NCBI RefSeq assembly: GCF_000265205.3
Contig: NC_018000.1
Coordinates: forward strand, 868,001 to 932,000
DNA from: Sinorhizobium fredii USDA 257
Lineage (GTDB): Bacteria; Pseudomonadota; Alphaproteobacteria; Rhizobiales; Rhizobiaceae
Reading direction: 5' to 3'
DNA length: 64,000 nucleotides
Below are positions 55,525 through 63,350 of the stretch, in pieces. The translations under genes were made by a program, and so were the position numbers. The notes under the pieces were generated by a model. The model made no database searches. It was not told the origin of the DNA and saw only the letters and a program-made list of their open reading frames with translations. Numbering within the stretch: position 1 is the stretch's first letter; each line of letters starts with the position of its first letter.

Positions 55525-57414
55525 CTAGATCGCCATCGCCTCTTCGTATTCGGCCGAGAGTTCGAGCCATTGCTCTTCGGCGTGGGCGAGTCTTGCCGCC
55601 GCCTCCGCCCGTTCCTTTGCTCTTTGGGCCGCCTTCGCCGGGGCTTTCTCGTAGAGGACCGGATCGGCCAACTCGGCGTCGAGCGCGTGAATCAGTTTCT
55701 CCAGTTTTCCCGTCAAGGACTCGATCTCGTTGATCTTTTTCCTGAGCGGCGCCAGCGACGCGCGTTTTTCGGCATTCACCTTGCGCTGGTCGGCCTTCGA
55801 CAAACCCTCGTCCAGGCCGTTTGGTCTGGGCCTCTCGTCCTTCGCCTTGGGGCCGCCGACGATCACGCTCCGATAGTCATCGAGATCGCCGTCGTACACC
55901 GCAACCGTTCCGTCTCGCACCAGCCACAGCCGGCCGGCGGTGGCTTCGATCAGGTGTCGATCATGCGAGATCAGGATGACGGCGCCGGAATAGTCGTTAA
56001 GGGCGGTGATCAATGCGTTGCGGCTGTCGATGTCCAGGTGGTTCGTCGGCTCGTCGAGGATGAGCAGGTTCGGTTGATCGAAAGCGGCTAGCCCCATCAG
56101 GAGCCGCGCCTTCTCGCCGCCGGAGAGGTCCTTTGCGGGCGTGTCCATCTTCTCGGTCGACAGACCCATCTGCGCGACGCGCGAGCGGACCTTTGCTTCC
56201 GGCGCATCCGGCATGCGGCGGCGCACATGTTCCACGGCGCTTTGCGTCGGGATCAAGTCGTCGAGCTGATGCTGGGCGAAGAAGCCAGTCTTCAGGCCGG
56301 GCGCGATCCGCACTTCGCCGGTTTCTGCCGCAAGGCGGCCTGAGATGAATTTCGCGAAGGTCGACTTGCCGTTGCCGTTCGAGCCGAGCAGCGCGATACG
56401 GTCGTCCGCGTCGATGCGCAGATTGAGCCTCTTCAAAATCGGCTTGCCCGGCTCGTATCCGACCGCGCCGCCCTGGATCGCGACGATGGGGGAGGCGACC
56501 TGTTTCTCCGGATCGGGGAATGAGAAACCTTGGACGTGCTGCTCGATCACCGCCGCAACGGTGCCCATGCGTTCCAGCGCCTTGATGCGGCTCTGGGCCT
56601 GGCGGGCCTTCGATGCCTTCGCCTTGAAGCGGTCGATGAAACTCTGCAGATGCTTGCGGGCCGCTTCGTTCTTGGCTTTTGCCTTCATCTGCAGTTCGTC
56701 GGCTTCCGCCTTCTGCCGCTCAAACTGGTCATACGAGCCGCGATAGAAATTGAGCTTCTTCTGGTCGAGGTGAACGATGGCGTTGACGGCCGTGTTCAAG
56801 AGGTCCCGATCGTGGCTGATGATGATGACCGTATGCGGGTAGCGGCGGATGTAATCCTCCAGCCACAAGGTTCCTTCGAGATCGAGATAGTTGGTTGGCT
56901 CGTCGAGCAGCAGCAGATCCGGCTCGGAGAAGAGCACCGCTGCAAGCGCCACGCGCATGCGCCAGCCGCCGGAGAAGGCGGAGGCGGGGCGCCTCTGCGC
57001 TTCGTGGTCGAAGCCGAGGCCGGCGAGGATGCTCGCCGCCCGGGCTTCCGCTGAATGGGCACTGATATCGGCTAGTCGCGTCTGGATGTCGGCGATCCGG
57101 TGCGGGTCGGTGGCGGTTTCGGCCTCGGCGAGAAGTGCGGCGCGTTCCCTGTCGGCCTTCAGCACGATCTCGATCAGCGGCTCGTCCGTACCCGGCGCCT
57201 CCTGGGCCACCTGGCCAAGCCGTGCGTTTTTCGGCAAGGAGACACTGCCGGCCTCGGCGGCAAGCTCGCCGGTGATGATCCGGAAAAGCGTCGACTTGCC
57301 GGCGCCGTTGCGTCCGACGAGCCCGGCCTTCGTGCCCGCCGGAAGCGTCACGGAAGCATTTTCGATGAGAAGACGGCCCGCGACGCGGGCGGAGAGGCCG
57401 GTGATCTGGATCAT
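55525..57414 (-). CDS. ABC-F family ATPase
   Basis: A 629-residue soluble protein with two ABC domains and no membrane helices. Domain 1: Walker A 'GRNGAGKST', signature 'FSGGWRMRVAL', 'LLLLDEPTNYLD'. Linker of charged helices. Domain 2: 'GSNGNGKST', 'LSGGEKARLLMGL', 'LLILDEPTNHLD'. A C-terminal coiled-coil ('REAAARLAHAEEQW' region) suggests the Uup/YheS side of ABC-F, acting on ribosomes rather than in transport. Confidence 0.92.
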   Translation of the reverse strand: MIQITGLSARVAGRLLIENASVTLPAGTKAGLVGRNGAGKSTLFRIITGELAAEAGSVSLPKNARLGQVAQEAPGTDEPLIEIVLKADRERAALLAEAETATDPHRIADIQTRLADISAHSAEARAASILAGLGFDHEAQRRPASAFSGGWRMRVALAAVLFSEPDLLLLDEPTNYLDLEGTLWLEDYIRRYPHTVIIISHDRDLLNTAVNAIVHLDQKKLNFYRGSYDQFERQKAEADELQMKAKAKNEAARKHLQSFIDRFKAKASKARQAQSRIKALERMGTVAAVIEQHVQGFSFPDPEKQVASPIVAIQGGAVGYEPGKPILKRLNLRIDADDRIALLGSNGNGKSTFAKFISGRLAAETGEVRIAPGLKTGFFAQHQLDDLIPTQSAVEHVRRRMPDAPEAKVRSRVAQMGLSTEKMDTPAKDLSGGEKARLLMGLAAFDQPNLLILDEPTNHLDIDSRNALITALNDYSGAVILISHDRHLIEATAGRLWLVRDGTVAVYDGDLDDYRSVIVGGPKAKDERPRPNGLDEGLSKADQRKVNAEKRASLAPLRKKINEIESLTGKLEKLIHALDAELADPVLYEKAPAKAAQRAKERAEAAARLAHAEEQWLELSAEYEEAMAI

Positions 57415-57734
57415 CCGGGCCTTTTGCCCCGAGTTTTACTCGAAGGCAAGGGTCAGCCGACGAGCTTCGCGGCTCACCGATAAGTCCTAAGCGGGCGGTT
57501 TCAAGTGCTTATTGTTATCGAATCTTGGACGACGTGTTCCGATAATCAATACTTCCAAACCTCATCATGAGGACCCACATCTATCAGCGAAGAGCACAGG
57601 AACTGCTCTTCCGATCATCCGGCTCGGATCGAATGCCATCGGCAAGGCCGCCGCGTTCGAAAAGACTGATCCGATCACAGGTGGTCGCGGCCTACCCATC
57701 GTTCAAGAGAACGATCTCATCAGGAGTGTTGAAC
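57415..57734. other. Spacer between the ABC-F gene and the small secreted protein gene
   Basis: A 320-base divergent spacer. Small dyads: CCTCAT/ATGAGG (57560-57572) and TTATCG (57515-57520) with CGATAA (57540-57545). The open frame upstream of 57735 lacks a ribosome site and is read as leader. Confidence 0.4.
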
Positions 57735-58013
57735 ATGAGAAATGCAGTCCACACCGCTCTCGCCGCTGCCCTCGTTGCCACTGCCGTTCTTGGCGGCGCT
57801 TCCGCTGCCTTTGCCGGCGGCAGCTATTACGAAGGCATCAGCGACAAGCCGCTGTTTACCGAACCTGCTCCGAAGGCCGGTGACGAGGCCGCGGTCCGCC
57901 GCACCAACGGTTCCATCGACCGTACCTCCACCGGTGCGGTCTCCGACTACGCCGTTCAGCCGAAGCCGGTCCGCGGCGGAGAAGGCGAATACTACCAGGG
58001 CGTCAGCCGCTAA
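57735..58013 (+). CDS. Small secreted protein with YY-G repeats at both ends
   Basis: A 92-residue exported protein. Signal peptide 'HTALAAALVATAVLGGASAA', cleavage near 'AFA'. The mature ~63 residues begin 'GGSYYEGISDKPLF' and end 'GGEGEYYQGVSR', so a GG..YY[EQ]G[IV]S unit occurs at both termini. No cysteine, no family recognised. AGGAG lies before ATG 57735 (9-base spacing) and a strong terminator follows, so it is probably expressed as a single-gene unit. Confidence 0.8.
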   Translation: MRNAVHTALAAALVATAVLGGASAAFAGGSYYEGISDKPLFTEPAPKAGDEAAVRRTNGSIDRTSTGAVSDYAVQPKPVRGGEGEYYQGVSR

Positions 58014-58061
58014 GTCGGAATCCCAGTAGAGCGGGTCGTCCTCCCAGACTGCTCTTTCCCT

Positions 58062-58097
58062 GGCCCGGTCCCGCCCAGCGGGACCGGGCCTCTTTTT
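58062..58097 (+). terminator. Strong Rho-independent terminator after the small secreted protein gene
   Basis: Perfect 13-base stem GGCCCGGTCCCGC (58062-58074) / GCGGGACCGGGCC (58078-58090), loop CCA, then TCTTTTT. Confidence 0.92.
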
Positions 58098-58225
58098 GTC
58101 TTGCACGCGTTACGGGCACCGGTGCGTGCCGCGATTTGTCGCGGCCCTTCTTGCACAGGTTGCTGCTTTAGTCGGGCACTTATACTTGACGACAAGAGTC
58201 AGCAATAATATGCCGCCTTGCTAAA

Positions 58226-60889
58226 ATGGAGGTGGCTTTGGGCGCTGGCGATTTGTCGATATTCCCGTTCCGTGTTGCGCACTTGTCCGCTCAGGGCGAG
58301 AAGCCGGCACTCGTGTTTCCCGGCGGGAGGGTCGTCAACTATCGCGAGCTCGCCGCCCGCGTCGATCGCCAGGCATCTGAGTGGCGCCGCGAGCGCGGAC
58401 TGGTGATGCTCGAGGCCGATCTCTCGGAGCACGCGATCATCGCCTATCTTGCTGCGCTCGACGCCGGACACGCCATCGCGCTGCAGGGCCCGGCCGCCGC
58501 GAAGACGGATCGCGAGATCTTCAGGCCGGATTTCTGCCATCGCCGGATCGACGGACGCTGGCGCACGGAGCGGCTGGAGGGAGACCCTGTGGTCCCCCAT
58601 CCCGATCTTGCCGTCCTGCTCTCGACCTCCGGCAGCACCGGACAGGGGAAATATGTCCGGCTGTCGAGAACGAATATCGAGGCCAATGCAGGTGCCATCG
58701 CTGATTATCTCGGCCTTACGGCCGCGGATCGGACCTGCCTCATCCTGCCGCTGCACTATTCCTATGGCCTTTCGGTCCTGAACGCGCACCTTTCGGTCGG
58801 GGCAAGCGTCTATCTGCCCGGCAGATCTATCCTGGACGAGGGCTTTCTCGACGGTCTCGCCGAGAGCGGCTGCACCAATCTTTCCGGCGTTCCCTATTCC
58901 TACGACCTTCTCGAAAAGGTGGGCTTCCGCGAGCGGGCGTTTCCGCACCTGCGGTTCATGACCGTCGCTGGCGGACGCCTGCCGCCCGAAAAGGTCCACC
59001 TTTACAACGAACATCTCACCGCACGCGGCGCATCCTTTTTCGTGATGTACGGCCAGACGGAGGCGACCGCGCGTATGGCCTACGTGCCTCCGGATCGCCT
59101 GAGCGGCCGGGAAGACCGGATCGGGGTCGCTATACCGGGCGGCAGCCTGAGGATCGAGGACGAAAGCGGGCGTCTGATCACCGGTCCGGAGCAACCCGGC
59201 GAACTCATCTATCGCGGGCCGAACGTGATGATGGGCTATGCCCTGTCGCGCGCCGACCTCGCCGAGGGTGCCGCGCTCTCCGTATTGCGGACCGGCGACC
59301 TGGCGGTGCGCGATGCCGACGGGTTGTTCCGCATCGTAGGGCGGACGAAGCGGATATCGAAGATCGCCGGGCTGCGAATCGGGCATGACGGTCTCGAAGC
59401 GGCTCTCGAGCGGCACGATATCGCCGCCGCCGTCATTGGCAGCGATGTCGAAATCCATGCCTATTTCGTGGGAGAACGCGATCCGGCTGACGTCCGTCGG
59501 CTCCTCGTCTCCGCAAGCGGATTGACGTTGCTGCAGGTACGGGCGACGCGCATCGACGCGCTGCCGCGCCTGGCATCCGGCAAGGTCGATTACGAAGCGC
59601 TCCGCCAGAAGAGCCGGGGCACCGGCGGTCCTTCGCGGGCAGAAGGCGTGGAAGTCCTGTTCGAGCAGTTATTCTACCCGCAGAAGGTTCGACCGGAGGA
59701 TAGCTTTCTGTCGCTCGGCGGGGATTCGCTCCGTTTCGTCCAGCTGTCGATCGGGCTTGAAAAAATCCTCGGCGAGGTGCCCGAGGCTTGGGAGAGAATG
59801 CCGGTCAATACCTTGGCGGCCATGGTTCGCCAGGAGCGCAAGACACCGCAGATCGGCACCGACTTCCTGATCCGGGCGCTGGCCATCCTGCTCGTCGTGC
59901 TTCACCACGAGACGCTCTGGCCGATCCCGGGCGGCTCGGCGGCGATGGTGATCCTCGCCGGATTCGGCCTAGCGCGGTTCCAGAGCGGCGCCCTTTTGTC
60001 GGGCGCGCTATGGCAGCTGCTGCGGCCGCTCACGCAGATCCTGGTCCCCTACTATCTGATCGTCGCGGCTTACGCCCTTGCCTGGGGGGAAGTGCCCTGG
60101 GCTTCCGTCTTCCTTGTCGGCAATTTTGGTTTCGCCGACCCCGAGCGCCACAGCATGGTGCCGTACCTCTACTGGTTCATCGAGGCCTATTGCCAGATGG
60201 TGCTGGTGTTTGGCGCTCTGTTCGCCGTTCCGTTCGTCAGGCGCTTTGCCGCCGTGCGGCCCTTTGCCGCCGGCATGGCGCTGCTTGCTGCCGCTTTTGC
60301 CGCCCGCCTGGCGATGCCGCAGCTTTGGGAAATCGGTAACCGCCAGATCTTCACGCTGCCTTGGATCTTCCATCTGGCCGTCGTCGGCTGGTGCGCGGCC
60401 TTGGCCCAGAACTGGGCACAGCGGCTCGCGGTCATGGTGGCCGGAACGGGGATCTTTTTGTTTCTCGGGCTTTACGAGGGCGTCTGGATCGGCACCAAGA
60501 TCAAGTACCTGTTGCAGATCGTCGTCCTCGCGGGCCTTTTGTTTCTGCCTCGCATCCGCCTGCCGCAATGGGCCGTGCAACTTGTCCTGCCGCTCTCGGC
60601 GGCAGGCTTTCATATCTACATCCTGCACCGCTTCGTGCCCGATCTCCTGCTGGCGCCAGTCCAGCCGTTCCTCCCGCCGCTCACCTATTCGCTCTCCTCG
60701 ATCGCTGGCGGCGTCGTGCTCGGGCTTATGGTCTGGGCGGGGCAGCGTCAGCTATTCAAAGGGCTTGTGCGCGCCCGGGCCGGCGCTCTGCCGATGGACT
60801 GGCCGGCCGGGGTTAAGTCCTGGCTCTCTTCAGGCCGCCCACTTCTTTCCCTCGGTCCGCAGGAAGAAAACCAGGTCCAGCGTCAGTGA
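58226..60889 (+). CDS. Adenylation domain - carrier domain - membrane acyltransferase fusion
   Basis: An 887-residue protein (883 if it starts at TTG 58238) joining three functions. Residues ~10-460: ANL adenylation domain with phosphate loop 'STSGSTGQGK' (133-142), 'YGQTEA' (275-280), 'RTGDL' (355-359) and catalytic Lys453 in 'ASGKVDY'. Residues ~470-540: carrier domain with phosphopantetheine Ser501 in 'LGGDSLRF'. Residues ~547-845: about ten membrane helices resembling acyltransferase 3, with 'RALAILLVVLHHE' (550-562) matching the N-terminal Arg/His motif. Inference: it activates an acid, holds it as thioester and hands it to an acceptor at or across the inner membrane. Acid and acceptor unknown; no condensation or thioesterase domain. 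The last 20 codons overlap the convergent DinB gene by 60 bases. Confidence 0.85.
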   Translation: MEVALGAGDLSIFPFRVAHLSAQGEKPALVFPGGRVVNYRELAARVDRQASEWRRERGLVMLEADLSEHAIIAYLAALDAGHAIALQGPAAAKTDREIFRPDFCHRRIDGRWRTERLEGDPVVPHPDLAVLLSTSGSTGQGKYVRLSRTNIEANAGAIADYLGLTAADRTCLILPLHYSYGLSVLNAHLSVGASVYLPGRSILDEGFLDGLAESGCTNLSGVPYSYDLLEKVGFRERAFPHLRFMTVAGGRLPPEKVHLYNEHLTARGASFFVMYGQTEATARMAYVPPDRLSGREDRIGVAIPGGSLRIEDESGRLITGPEQPGELIYRGPNVMMGYALSRADLAEGAALSVLRTGDLAVRDADGLFRIVGRTKRISKIAGLRIGHDGLEAALERHDIAAAVIGSDVEIHAYFVGERDPADVRRLLVSASGLTLLQVRATRIDALPRLASGKVDYEALRQKSRGTGGPSRAEGVEVLFEQLFYPQKVRPEDSFLSLGGDSLRFVQLSIGLEKILGEVPEAWERMPVNTLAAMVRQERKTPQIGTDFLIRALAILLVVLHHETLWPIPGGSAAMVILAGFGLARFQSGALLSGALWQLLRPLTQILVPYYLIVAAYALAWGEVPWASVFLVGNFGFADPERHSMVPYLYWFIEAYCQMVLVFGALFAVPFVRRFAAVRPFAAGMALLAAAFAARLAMPQLWEIGNRQIFTLPWIFHLAVVGWCAALAQNWAQRLAVMVAGTGIFLFLGLYEGVWIGTKIKYLLQIVVLAGLLFLPRIRLPQWAVQLVLPLSAAGFHIYILHRFVPDLLLAPVQPFLPPLTYSLSSIAGGVVLGLMVWAGQRQLFKGLVRARAGALPMDWPAGVKSWLSSGRPLLSLGPQEENQVQRQ
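58228..58234 (+). promoter_or_regulatory. Shine-Dalgarno-like GGAGGTG favouring a TTG start at 58238
   Basis: GGAGGTG lies inside the first codons of the ATG-58226 frame, five bases before in-frame TTG 58238, whereas nothing similar precedes ATG 58226. This favours TTG as the true start. TTGACG at 58186-58191 could be the -35 box. Confidence 0.5.
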
Positions 60890-61348
60890 CGGGCGCCCGA
60901 GCGCGGTCAAGGTCGCGTGCGCCTGCCCGCGGTGATGGGTCTGGTGGTTGAAGAAATGGGCGAGCGTCGGACCGACTCTCTGGGTGATCTTGTCGGGCGC
61001 GGTCAGCGGCGAATAGGTGAAGTGCGCGTTGAGACGCGCCTCGTCGAGGCTGTCCAGCCAGGCGATGATGCGCTCGTCTTCCGCCGCCCGCGCCGCCGTC
61101 AGCGCGGCGAGGTCTTCGCAGAGGATCGCATCGAGCCGCGTGGGTGCCTTGCCCTCCTTGGTGAACCGGTTCATCCAGATCCGGTCGGCCGCGAGAATAT
61201 GGTTCAGCGTTGCGTGCAGCGAGCCGAAAAAGGCGCCCCTGTCCTCCCGGTATTCCGCCTCGGAGAGTTCCGCCGCGGCAGCGTAGAGCCGCCGGTTGGC
61301 CCAGCGATTGTAGTCGGCAAACATCCGATAGTGATCGAGCATCAACAT
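60830..61348 (-). CDS. DinB family protein (putative metal-dependent thiol transferase fold)
   Basis: A 172-residue four-helix DinB/YfiT-like protein. The three metal-binding histidines are likely in 'LHATLNHILAAD' and 'HFFNHQTHHRGQAHATL'. The fold includes bacillithiol- and mycothiol-dependent transferases; the rhizobial substrate is unknown. Its 3' end overlaps the fusion gene by 60 bases, tail to tail. Confidence 0.88.
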   Translation of the reverse strand: MLMLDHYRMFADYNRWANRRLYAAAAELSEAEYREDRGAFFGSLHATLNHILAADRIWMNRFTKEGKAPTRLDAILCEDLAALTAARAAEDERIIAWLDSLDEARLNAHFTYSPLTAPDKITQRVGPTLAHFFNHQTHHRGQAHATLTALGRPSLTLDLVFFLRTEGKKWAA

Positions 61349-61480
61349 TCTCCCTTGCTGTCCGGCCAGCCTAGCCGGGATTGATATTCGCGTGTCGAAT
61401 GCAACTCATGAAAATTACTGATTTGATCACCCGCTCCCTATCGTCCTATGCGTCGAGCGATATGCAGATCAGGAGGTGAG

Positions 61481-62170
61481 ATGACCCGCAAACTCTATGC
61501 GCTCTGTGGTACCGAACGGACGCGCCCCTTTTCTCCGCATGTGTGGAAGATCAAGCTTTCGCTCGCGCACAAGGGCCTCGACTTCGATGTGATGCCTGTC
61601 GGCTTCACCGAAATTCCGAAGCTCGAGCAAGGGGTGACGAAGATCGTCCCGCTGCTTCGCGATGGCGAAAAACTCGTTAGCGACAGCTTCGACATCGCCC
61701 TTTATCTGGAGAAAGCCTATCCCGAGCGGCCGACGCTGTTCGGCGGCGAGGGCGGCAAGGCGATGGCCCGCTTGGTCGAAGGCTGGTCGCAGATGACCCT
61801 GCATCCTGCCATTGGCCGCATCGCCATCATGGATATCCATGACAGCCTCGAACCGGTGGACCAGGCCTATTTCAGGCAAAGCCGCGAGAAGCGCTTCGGC
61901 AAGCCGCTCGAAGCGGTCGCCGAGGCAGGGCAGGCGGATCTCGAAACCTTCTCGGCCAAGCTCGAGCCGCTGCGCCACATGTTGAAATTCCAGCCCTTCA
62001 TCGGCGGCGACGCTCCACTCTTTGCCGATTACATCGTTTTCGGTGCCCTGCAATGGGCGCGCATCGTCTCGTCACATCGTCTGCTTGCCACAGGGGACGT
62101 CGTTTCGGACTGGTTCGAGCGTTGCCTCGACCTTCACGATGGCCTCGGCCGCTCCGTAACAGCAGCGTGA
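61481..62170 (+). CDS. Glutathione S-transferase family protein
   Basis: A 229-residue GST-fold protein. The thioredoxin-like N-terminal domain ('LYALCGTERTRPFSPHVWKI', 'KIVPLL', 'VSDSFDIALYLEKAYP') resembles the LigE/beta-etherase-type subgroup; the C-terminal half is all-helical. AGGAGGTGAG precedes ATG 61481, one of the strongest ribosome sites in the window. Substrate unknown. Confidence 0.88.
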   Translation: MTRKLYALCGTERTRPFSPHVWKIKLSLAHKGLDFDVMPVGFTEIPKLEQGVTKIVPLLRDGEKLVSDSFDIALYLEKAYPERPTLFGGEGGKAMARLVEGWSQMTLHPAIGRIAIMDIHDSLEPVDQAYFRQSREKRFGKPLEAVAEAGQADLETFSAKLEPLRHMLKFQPFIGGDAPLFADYIVFGALQWARIVSSHRLLATGDVVSDWFERCLDLHDGLGRSVTAA

Positions 62171-62184
62171 AACTCTCCCCTGCA

Positions 62185-62216
62185 GCGGCGAATCATCGCC
62201 GCGCCCCCTTGTTTTG
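62185..62216 (+). terminator. Hairpin after the GST gene
   Basis: GCGGCGA (62185-62191) / TCGCCGC (62196-62202), loop ATCA, followed by a C-run and TTGTTTT. A weak terminator or leader hairpin ahead of ndk. Confidence 0.5.
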
Positions 62217-62238
62217 CGCGGCCCCCTTGTTTTGCGTG
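62203..62238 (+). repeat. Two-copy 18-base tandem direct repeat upstream of ndk
   Basis: Units 62203-62220 and 62221-62238 agree at 17 of 18 bases; the shared core is CCCCCTTGTTTTGCG. It lies 53 bases before the ndk start. It may be a recent duplication or a repeated protein-binding site. Confidence 0.75.
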
Positions 62239-62290
62239 GCATTGGCGGCTAATGAACCGCCACTTTCTCAAGAGCAAGGGAATTGAGCCA

Positions 62291-62713
62291 ATGGCGATTG
62301 AACGTACCTTTTCGATGATCAAGCCGGATGCGACGAAGCGCAACCTGACCGGCGCCATCACCAAGATGCTCGAAGACGCCGGCCTGCGCGTCGTCGCATC
62401 GAAGCGCGTCTGGATGAGCCGCCGCGAAGCCGAAGGCTTCTACGCCGTCCACAAGGAACGCCCGTTCTTCGGCGAACTGGTCGAATTCATGTCCTCCGGC
62501 CCGACCATCGTTCAGGTTCTCGAAGGCGAAAACGCCATTGCCAAGAACCGTGAAGTGATGGGCGCCACCAACCCGGCCAACGCCGACGAAGGCACCATCC
62601 GCAAGGTCCATGCGCTGTCGATCGGCGAAAACTCGGTTCACGGATCCGATGGCCCGGAAACGGCTGCCGAAGAAATCGCCTACTGGTTCGCGGGCACCGA
62701 AATCGTCGGCTGA
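62291..62713 (+). CDS. ndk: Nucleoside diphosphate kinase
   Basis: A 140-residue kinase that equilibrates nucleoside di- and triphosphates. '[15 protein letters not shown]' start; catalytic His in '[13 protein letters not shown]'. Length canonical. ATG 62291; terminator 48 bases downstream. Confidence 0.98.
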   Translation: MAIERTFSMIKPDATKRNLTGAITKMLEDAGLRVVASKRVWMSRREAEGFYAVHKERPFFGELVEFMSSGPTIVQVLEGENAIAKNREVMGATNPANADEGTIRKVHALSIGENSVHGSDGPETAAEEIAYWFAGTEIVG

Positions 62714-62760
62714 TTCACCTTCTTCGCTTCGGCCCCTAAAGGCTTGAAACGATTCTTCGA

Positions 62761-62787
62761 AACCGGGGCGGAGACGCCCCGGTTTTT
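62761..62787 (+). terminator. Terminator after ndk
   Basis: Perfect 10-base stem AACCGGGGCG (62761-62770) / CGCCCCGGTT (62775-62784), loop GAGA, then TTT. Confidence 0.9.
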
Positions 62788-62790
62788 CTT

Positions 62791-62838
62791 ATGCATGTCG
62801 CCAAAAGTGTGCAGCGGTATTGGGACAACGACATGCAT
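62791..62838 (+). repeat. Dispersed palindromic repeat, family 1, copy C
   Basis: The most symmetrical copy: ATGCATGTCG (62791-62800) and CGACATGCAT (62829-62838) are perfect 10-base arms. The interior has CCAAAAGTGTGCAGCGG, matching copies A and B. It starts three bases after the ndk terminator and lies between convergent genes. Confidence 0.82.
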
Positions 62839-62846
62839 GACGCACT

Positions 62847-63350
62847 TTATGTCGGGCAGGCTGCCGTGTCGAAATGTGTCGGCGCCAGTCCATTCCTGAA
62901 GACTTCCGGATTCTTGTCGTAGGCTGGGCCGACGACCAACGGCCTCGCCGGCATGACGCTCTGGTCGAGGTCGGACATCACCGTCGTTTCCAGCTTTTGC
63001 AGCGTCGCACCATCCGGTCCCTTGACTTCAATCGTCACAGCATAGGGCCTTCCCTTCTTCACACAGGTGATGTCGGGGCTCTCCAGCGCCACCTTGTCCA
63101 GTTTCGGGAAGAGCTTGCGCGTCAGCGTCAGCGGTTCGCCGCCGGCCGGATTCTCGAAGGTCGCCACGACGATACTGCCGTCGGGGACCGGCTCGGTCTT
63201 GTTGAGCGTGATCGTATAGGTGGCATAGGCCAGCCGGTAGTTGAACACGAACATCTTGCCGGTCAGCTTCAGCGGGTCCGGCCCGGTCTCGCGCTGACAG
63301 CCGGCAAGTACCGCCGCCGCGACAACGGCGATGGCAATGACATTTTTCAT
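62847..63350 (-). CDS. Hypothetical lipoprotein
   Basis: A 167-residue protein with a lipoprotein signal: 'MKNVIAIAVVAAAVLAGCQR', lipobox L-A-G-C. The mature part is beta-rich ('YATYTITLNKTEPVPDGSIV', 'GEPLTLTRKLFPKLDKVAL') with two later cysteines. Function not recognised. ATG 63350 overlaps the stop of the CGNR regulator gene (ATGA), so the two are coupled. Confidence 0.78.
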   Translation of the reverse strand: MKNVIAIAVVAAAVLAGCQRETGPDPLKLTGKMFVFNYRLAYATYTITLNKTEPVPDGSIVVATFENPAGGEPLTLTRKLFPKLDKVALESPDITCVKKGRPYAVTIEVKGPDGATLQKLETTVMSDLDQSVMPARPLVVGPAYDKNPEVFRNGLAPTHFDTAACPT

